Positions 57,338 through 64,000 of a DNA stretch of 64,000 bases are shown here, in pieces. Every line of letters begins with the position of its first letter. Position 1 is the stretch's first letter. The notes beneath the pieces were generated by a model, which saw only the letters and a program-made list of their open reading frames with translations, had not been told where the DNA came from and did not search any database. The position numbers were made by a program, and so were the translations under genes. Source of the DNA: Camellia lanceoleosa (lineage: Eukaryota; Streptophyta; Magnoliopsida; Ericales; Theaceae); the NCBI GenBank assembly GCA_025200525.1, contig CM045762.1, forward strand, positions 85,454,117 to 85,518,116. The letters are read 5' to 3'.

Positions 57338-59166
57338 ACCTGTCAAGACTTACCACCGTATTTACTCCAAAACCAATTCATGAAAACTTGTTTCTCAACA
57401 TTCTTTTCTCAATGCAATTTTTCAAATCAACTTTCAAAGTTTAATGTAATCAAATGAATTGATATGCCAATAACACAAGATGAATATAAATACTTTTATT
57501 CCAATTTATTATCCAAGGAATAACACAATTCCCTCTTCTCAAGTATCCTCAACAATTAGTCATTTCAAAATCATTTCAATGTTCTGAACAATAATTTTCA
57601 AAATGAATAACAATTCTCATATTCCCTAAAATTCATCATTTATATAAATATAAATAAGAAATTTTTCAAACATCCATTTATTTTGACACACAAAATAAAT
57701 ATAACAATATCATTCATAGATTTTCAGTCTCTTTAAAAAAAATCCTCAAATTCTAGGTTTTCTCACCGAAACTATATAACTCAAATCTTTTGAAAGAAAA
57801 CTTTCCAAAATTATCTTTTCTTCAATCAACGAAGATCAAAACCCATAAGATCATTCTAAAAGAACAAGAGACAAACCCACTTTCAAAATCGCTCAACCTC
57901 TTGAATTAATAATTAATTTTCAAAACTATCGAATGATGATTCCAAAATCATCTAGATCTTGCAAAAATATATATATAACTCTAAGAAAATCCCTACCTCA
58001 AGTTTTGAAGAAGAAATGAGATGAAACCCCCAAAATCAACGATGTTGAAACTCGATCTTCCTTGCGCATACAACGAAGCCCTCTAGAAGTTAACCAACTT
58101 TGATAAAGAACTTAGGTCCAAATCCCAAAAGATTTGAAGAAATCAAAGATCTTGTGAGGTTTTTGGCAGGAAATGTAGAGAGAAGGGAGAGGAAATGTTT
58201 TTAGAGAGAGTGAGATATACAAAAGTGATTCAACTTCAACCCAAAGAGAGAATAAAAGGAAAAAATTTCAAATCTCACCAACCCACTGCACCTCGCTCCC
58301 ACACCTGCCTTTTTAGCAGTGTGTAAGCTACTCTCTCCTGAAATTCGCACGTGCGGCTTGCTCTCCCGCTCAAGTGAACAAGCAACTTCGAATGCATTTT
58401 GCATTTTTGCTTCGAGGGCGCTGCCCCTCAATCCCACTAGGGCGTTGCCCTAAGACCTACCAAGAGGCGCTGCCCCTTGGACCCCTGCAAGTTGACCGGG
58501 TAGCTCAATCCCTGACCTGCCCAATCGAAGTGGCAAAACATGAAAAAAGGGTCAAAACCAGGATCGCTACACCGTAGAATTCAGGTTTGAAGTTTTGGTG
58601 GATTCCAGAATGGCTCATCGTCGTGATTCAACATCGATGTTGTGGATTCAACGTTGGGCAAAACAATTCCGAGGTGAAGACGAGGTTGAAAGAGGCATAT
58701 TGGAGTCGGTTCGATTTGGGCGTGGATTCGCTAGGTAATTGAGAGTACACTTGTGTAATTCCTTTATGTCTTTTTAGTGGATTGTTTTGTAACTGTTGCC
58801 CGTAGTTTTTTTTATCACAATTGAAGGCGTTTCAATTGTGGTTTTTCCACGTTAAATCGTTGTGTTGATTTATCTTGATTGTTTGATTGGGATTGTTATT
58901 TATTGTTTAAAATTGATACATAATCACAAATCAGTATCGAAGGGATTACTAAATTTTTCACATAGAAAAGAGTATACATATATATTAGCTTATTTAGTCA
59001 CTAAATAATATAAAATTAAAAATATTATTTTATAAATGGCTAGATTGGGCTAATATGGGTTAGGCTAAAACTCCTTTTTTTAAGCTCAGTCCAAATTTGT
59101 TTTTTCAGTCTTAAAAATTCTGGATTGTGTTGAAGCCAATGGTCACCCCTACTCCCTACTCATGCC

Positions 59167-60348
59167 TCTTCATTACGGACATTGAATAAGTCTCGCTAAG
59201 CAGTGCTCTACGGCACAAGAAAATTATTTTAAAAAATAGAAGAATGTGGCATTTTCAAACAATACATCTTTACTTTTTCATCTATTTTTAAGATATATTT
59301 TACTTCAATCTCAACATTAAACAATAATTTAGAGACATTCTTTAACATTCATCTTATCAAATAACATTTAAATAAAAAAATAAAATAAAAAATAACATTG
59401 AAGTATATTGTTTATGCATTAATTGAATTAGATTATAATGTATGTATAAATTCCGAATAATCCCTCATAAAGAGAGGTACTAATCCGCTTGTGGAAGTCC
59501 GATTTTGTTAATGAACAGTAGAACGTACACATTTTAAAGAAATTTAAAAATAATTCAATAAATATAAAAATGAACTAAAATTTTGTATTTAGTGAATTTT
59601 TTGAAAGATTTTTTCAAAAAAAAATTTGTTTGTTAAGTATATATAGATTAAGTAGGTCTATTTTATTTTTATTTTTATTTTTTAATTAAAATATTAATAA
59701 ATTCACTAAAAACAAGAAATAAGAATTGAAAACACAAAATCCTAAACCTTATGTAAACACAGTAATAGAGATTTGGAGAGCAAAATGAGAAAGGAAAGGT
59801 GGAGAAAGGGCTGTTGTATTTTCTGCAGAAATTTGATATTTTTCTCTATCCAAAACTGTGTCCAAGTGTTACTGTAATGATTGGAAAATTTTAACTTTTA
59901 ATTATTTTAATGAGGCTACAATGAACTTTGAATAATTATAATAAAGCCTCAAGAATTCTCTAGTTACTTCAGTCCAGGTCTGTGTCTGTTAAATTTTCTA
60001 CGTATTTGGTCGTCTCAATTTAATTATTTAATTTTTAGGATGTCTTGTGTAGATCATTTAATAATATAATTTAATTATATTTATTTTTAAAAAATAAACG
60101 GTGTACTTTCAAAATTATCTTTATTGTCGAATTTTATAAAACAAATGTGATAAAATTATATAATAATAATCTTATTTTTTTAGTGAATAATTTACAAACA
60201 AAATCATAAAAACTTAATTAATCAAATTGTTAAATTAAGACCCATAGCGAACTTACGGGCCGAACTGAACCACAACTAGTCTATATAGTAACCGGAGACA
60301 AGCACGGCCTGAACGTAAAATATCGTCACGTTCAGTCAACTTCAAAAC
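59167..60348. other. Unassigned AT-rich sequence
   Basis: No coding frame or repeat family that I recognise. Probably host intergenic sequence or very old repeats. Confidence 0.55.
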
Positions 60349-60351
60349 TTA

Positions 60352-60600
60352 GGCTTCGCATGGGAAGTCAAAACTTGGGTTTTTTTAATTAAAATAATCA
60401 CAAAAAATAAAATAAATTTTTTAATTCAATAAAATAAAATATCACATTTAACTCATAATCATTATATTCTTTCTATCATAAAAAATTTAAAAAAGTCAAA
60501 AAAATCAAAAGCCCTTTCCAAACGAGACTTTTTAGTCCCAGACTAAAATAATTAAAAAAGTTAAAAAACTAAAAAGGCAACCTACTTCCTAAACAAACCC
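60352..60600. mobile_element. Tourist-like MITE, 249 bp
   Basis: Left end GGCTTCGCATGGGAAGT, right end reverse complement GGGTTTGTTTAGGAAGT. Flanked by TTA on both sides (60349-60351, 60601-60603), the usual PIF/Harbinger target. AT-rich, non-coding. Confidence 0.7.
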
Positions 60601-60824
60601 TTAATTTAATTTTCAGTCAACTCATATGATTTTTATTTCATCTTTAAGAGTGACTTAAAAATGTATGAAAGTAAAAAAATAATAATTGACAAATATTGTA
60701 GACTTCATACATATTTATATCATAGAATAACTTGACTCAGTTGAATATCGACAAAGTTCAACAAGTTATATAACAAAAAGTGAAATTGTATAATACACAT
60801 TCAAAAAAAAGTGTATATAATTTT

Positions 60825-60930
60825 GAGAAAATATCATTTTGTCCTCTAAACTATCACGCGTTTTTCAATTTGACTCTCATACTTCGATTTATTTCAATTT
60901 AGTACCAAAACTGTCAACAAATTGATCAAT
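60825..60930 (+). mobile_element. Truncated end of a MULE-like element
   Basis: gagaaaatatcattttgtcc, cgtttttcaatttgac and tcatacttcgat follow the same order as the left arm at 3149 and 45027. It is cut after about 105 bp by the poly(T) of a LINE tail. No right arm found. Confidence 0.55.
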
Positions 60931-61514
60931 TTTTTTTTTTTTTGATCAGCAAAGAAAAATTTCATTCATTAACATGAAATTAAAGGTACAGGAAGATGAA
61001 ATGCACTGAGAGAGATTCGGAAAGTACAAAATACTCCTACTACTGCTACTTGCAACCATACAACCAATCTCTCGGCCTCACAGTTTTTTTTTTTTTAAAC
61101 AAAAAGAGTTAAGAATGACTTAACAGAAAATAAAATACATGATTCCCTACAAAATCAACCCACCAAAACACCCAAACCGCTAAAATTAACACTCCTAACA
61201 CCCAAGCTGATAACCCAATTATTTTGTACACCTACTACACACCCAGAGCCCACACTACCCAAGACCCACGCCACCCACGCCACCCACGCCTATTCTGCTG
61301 CACACACCCACGCCTAGGATGTTGCACTCCCAAGGCCAACCACCCGCCTGAACACAACATATTCACCACGTCAAGACCCATACCTAAGCTGCTGCACTCC
61401 CAAGGCTACACAACGCCTATGCTACTGCACTCCCGAGACCACACCACCGGAAAACACCATAGCCAACAGCTTCATGGGCCAACACCGAAATCAACCATTA
61501 ATCAACCACCTACC
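60931..61514 (-). mobile_element. LINE 3' tail(s), reverse orientation
   Basis: Poly(T) at 60931-60943 is followed by gatcagcaaagaaaaatttc, the reverse complement of the ...CTTTGCTGATC-poly(A) end typical of plant LINEs. A second poly(T) at about 61085-61097 suggests another insertion or internal tail. The rest is C/A-rich with short repeats (ccacgccacccacgcc; ctgcactcccaaggc, 61260-61440). No RT domain is left. Left limit firm, right limit uncertain. Confidence 0.6.
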
Positions 61515-64000
61515 TGTAACAATCCCATCATGTATAATAATTAGTACTTGATTAATTAAGAGGATTTGAGATTTAATTGCCGAGTAGTATAATTTATTTG
61601 GGATTTATGAGAATTATGACATCTGACTCGTATATGATTTGATTGAAAGTTTATTTTGGAATTATAAATTAAGGGTCCAAATGACTTAAGGAAGTGAAAT
61701 TAGGAAGTTGAATCAATTTAATCTTAATTACGGACCCAATTGGGAGTCTAATTAAATATTCGATTCAGTTTAGTGAAATTGAGATTTGATTAATTAGGCC
61801 CTAATTGGAATTGATTAAATCATGAGGATTGAGGATTGTGGTTATTATAAATTAAATTTAATTATGATGTGCCCTATTTGAATATATATAATGTAATTGA
61901 CGGAAACTTGGAGTCTGATCAGAAATTGAAGACCTAAATGATTCAAGAAACCAAAATTGAGGTTGGAAATAAGATCGATTTATTATTTGGCGCCTTTTGG
62001 GAGTCTGATTAAAAATCTGAGTTGTACCGATAAATTTAAATATAATTAATTAGGCTCTAATGAAAATCAATTAGACTAATTAAATTATGTGGGATTTACG
62101 ATTAGTCATAATTAATTCAACGATGTGCTAATTGAAATTTATTAAGATTAAATGATGCTTAATTAAATTAATCCTAAATATAAATTAAATTGTGGAGGAA
62201 TCTAGAACTAAGGGTGCTAATTGTGGGTGTGTGTATGCACTAAGAAATCTGATTGTGATGTGTGTGTACGTGTAAGGTGTAGGCAGCAACTAATAGTTGT
62301 ATAATATATTAATATATGTGAATTTAAGAAAGTGTGTAGTTTGCATTCGGCTGAAAACAACATTTGAAGGAGAAAGAAAATGGGGAGAGGAACAACCGAG
62401 AGAGAGAGAGTGGGTTTGTGTGTGTGTGTAGGCTGCTGGGAACAAAAGTAAGTCAAGGAAAAAGCTATGGATTAGAGAGGGAAGTGAAGAAAAGAAAAGG
62501 GAAAGTAAAGGAGAATCAAGTAAATGCTGAAATTAAATATTAAGGTATGGATTTATGCTTAATTTTTATAGAATCCTTATGTTATACTTGAAATTAAGGA
62601 TGAAATGGGAATCAATAGCAAGAAGATGAAGGAAAATTAGCTTAAGAATAAGATTAGGGAAATTAATATGAAAAGGGTTTCATGCATGTGTAATATTATG
62701 ACTATATGTATTTGGAAATTAATTAGTTAGAGTTTGATTTATTTTGTTCTTTACAAATTGAAACCCATACTTGCATGCATGTTGAAATTTCAAGACTTCA
62801 AATTTAATTCATGTGTAAAAATTGATAAGTTTAAATTTGGATGTGTTATGAGGGAAATTAATTTAATCTAAATTTGGCTAAATCAAGAATTAAATTATGA
62901 TTTGATTTTGAACATAGAAAATTAGTTGGTTCTTAATTTCATACATGCAAATGCTTTCCTAAGAGTCATATAACTTCAATTTCATGTAAATTAAAAGGAA
63001 TTAGTGAAAGAGTGATAAAATTGAATTAGATTCAAATTTATGAAAATTGATTATTTGGGTTTGATGTTGTGATTTTGCATGAAATTATGCCTAAATGTTA
63101 CATGCATGGGAAAAATCTACAAGATTAATACTTTAATTAGACATGCATTATAAAATTTTAAAGTTTTGGAATTTTAGTTCATGTCTAAAAGGTTTATGGA
63201 TTTGAATTAGGTTCAATTTTGAGAATCATTCTTAATTTGAGAGTTGATTTTGGAATTAAAGGGAGTTTTGATTTTATTATGAAAATTAGGAATTTGTTTA
63301 ATCCATGCATGTGATTTAATGTAAAAGGTTTGTTCCATTTAAGTATATTTTAGAAATTGAGTTAAGTTGAATTTCTAATAAATTGATTTGTGTAATTTAT
63401 AATTAAGTTGATTTTGTTATTAATAATAAAATTGGGCCTATTTGTATTGCATACATCATGGATTTTGAGGGATTTGGATTAATTCAATCTCATATTTTGA
63501 AAAGAAAAATGAAATGTTTTATAAACATCAAGTTTATGGAAAATTAGAATTAATCCTAATATTAAACAAAGTGTTGATTTTATAATTAGATTTTAATCCA
63601 TACTTGTAATTTGAAATTTAATTTCAATTTTAGAATTTCAGAATTTTCGTTGTTCGCTCGAGCGAGGGAAGTCTCGCTCGAGCATGAAAATCAAGCTCCC
63701 AGTAGTTTTTCAAATTTTACAGTTCGCTTGAGCGTCCAAAGTGGCGCTCGAGCGAAGACCCCATTTTCAGTACATTTTGAAAAGTTGCATTTAGTTCATA
63801 TTTTTATCCTCATCTCTTTCCAATGCATTCTAGACATAATTTATGACTCAATAAAGATTAATAAGTTACTAATCAACATAGATTAATTAGTTAAGGAATG
63901 AACCATTGATCTTGTGGTAATTGTTTAAGAAGCCAAGTAAATGATCAATCTATTTGGAAAAGAATGACTTAGTAATGAAAGAATATGTGAATTAAGAACC
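61515..64000 (+). repeat. Partial large LTR, runs off the window
   Basis: Starts TGTAACAATCCCATCATG after ctacc. AT-rich for 2.1 kb, then a CTCGAGCG cluster (63655, 63674, 63750) whose layout (cgctcgagcgagggaagt ... gctcgagc ... aatcaagctcccag) parallels that of the LTR at 49362. After the cluster the words atcctcat and ttctagacataattta also recur in degenerate form. A distant relative of the gag-only element family. No end seen. Confidence 0.65.

Larger units (their letters stand above)
47609..58571 (-). repeat. Solo Tekay-type LTR in reverse, split by a nested retrotransposon
   Basis: Read in reverse it starts TGTAGCGATCC (at 58571) and ends gttaca (47609). Its two pieces, 47609-48321 and 57343-58571, together align with 31646-33504. 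Flanks CCGTG and CCGTA agree at 4 of 5. No internal region accompanies it, so it is a solo LTR left by recombination. Near its start it has an extra GC-rich part (ggggcagcgcc words, about 58420-58500) absent from the LTR at 31646. Confidence 0.88.
46731..59158. mobile_element. hAT-type element split by nested retrotransposons
   Basis: Left end TAGGGCTGGACAAACACC, right end ...ccattggtcacccctactccctA (reverse complement TAGGGAGTAGGGG). Both are flanked by a perfect 8-bp duplication CTCATGCC (46723-46730 and 59159-59166), the size made by hAT transposases. Without the inserted solo LTR and its load it would be about 1.47 kb. No transposase is visible. Terminal repeats are short and imperfect. 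Confidence 0.68.

Noticed and set aside
61224..61544. 106-residue Pro/His/Thr-rich frame
   Set aside because: C/A-rich repeated words (ccacgccaccc, cactcccaaggc) and crosses the start of the LTR at 61515; no domain.

Overview
The window is plant nuclear DNA, almost certainly from an angiosperm. The evidence is chromovirus (Tekay-like) and Tat-lineage Ty3/gypsy retrotransposons with plant-type primer sites, a PIF/Harbinger element with its Myb/SANT partner gene, Tourist-like MITEs, a long-inverted-repeat MULE-like element, a hAT footprint with an 8-bp target duplication, and a plant LINE 3' tail. I found no intact host protein gene, tRNA or rRNA. Nearly every long open frame is a transposon relic or a low-complexity artefact.

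Layout. Bases 1-9500 are a collinear, lower-quality second copy of 42111 to about 51383: Harbinger 3' end, MITE, MULE, hAT left arm, reversed LTR and the start of an LTR retrotransposon. This copy stops at a 100-N gap (9501-9600). After the gap lies a Tekay-type gypsy element (9601-33504). Its 5' LTR is split by a complete Tat-lineage gypsy element (10314-25178, TSD AAAGT). The Tat gag is itself split by a further LTR of about 2.9 kb (about 11534-14463). The Tat element keeps recognisable gag, protease, RT, RNase H, a second RNase H and integrase, two tandem-repeat arrays, and an antisense ORF before its 3' LTR. The Tekay pol is decayed by stops that can almost all be explained by C-to-T or G-to-A changes, and its RT active site is lost.

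From 34245 to 44619 lies a decayed PIF/Harbinger element. It carries, in order on the plus strand, a GRF-type zinc-finger relic with a C-terminal membrane segment, a Myb/SANT-like ORF, a spliced DDE transposase, and a GGT-rich tract. A 140-bp MITE with related ends (44649-44788) and a MULE-like element (45027-46474) follow.

From 46731 to 59158 is a four-layer nest. A hAT-type element (TSD CTCATGCC) holds an LTR-like segment. That segment holds a reversed solo Tekay LTR (47609-58571). The solo LTR holds a complete gag-only LTR retrotransposon (48322-57337, TSD ACCTG). The right end of the window has a Tourist-like MITE, a truncated MULE end, a LINE 3' tail and the beginning of another large LTR (61515 onward).

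The least explained feature is a GC-rich palindromic motif, CGCTCGAGCGG, repeated in the promoter-side halves of at least four different LTR families. It coincides with places where otherwise near-identical copies disagree, which suggests either a real shared regulatory module, a sequencing/consensus problem at a methylated motif, or both.
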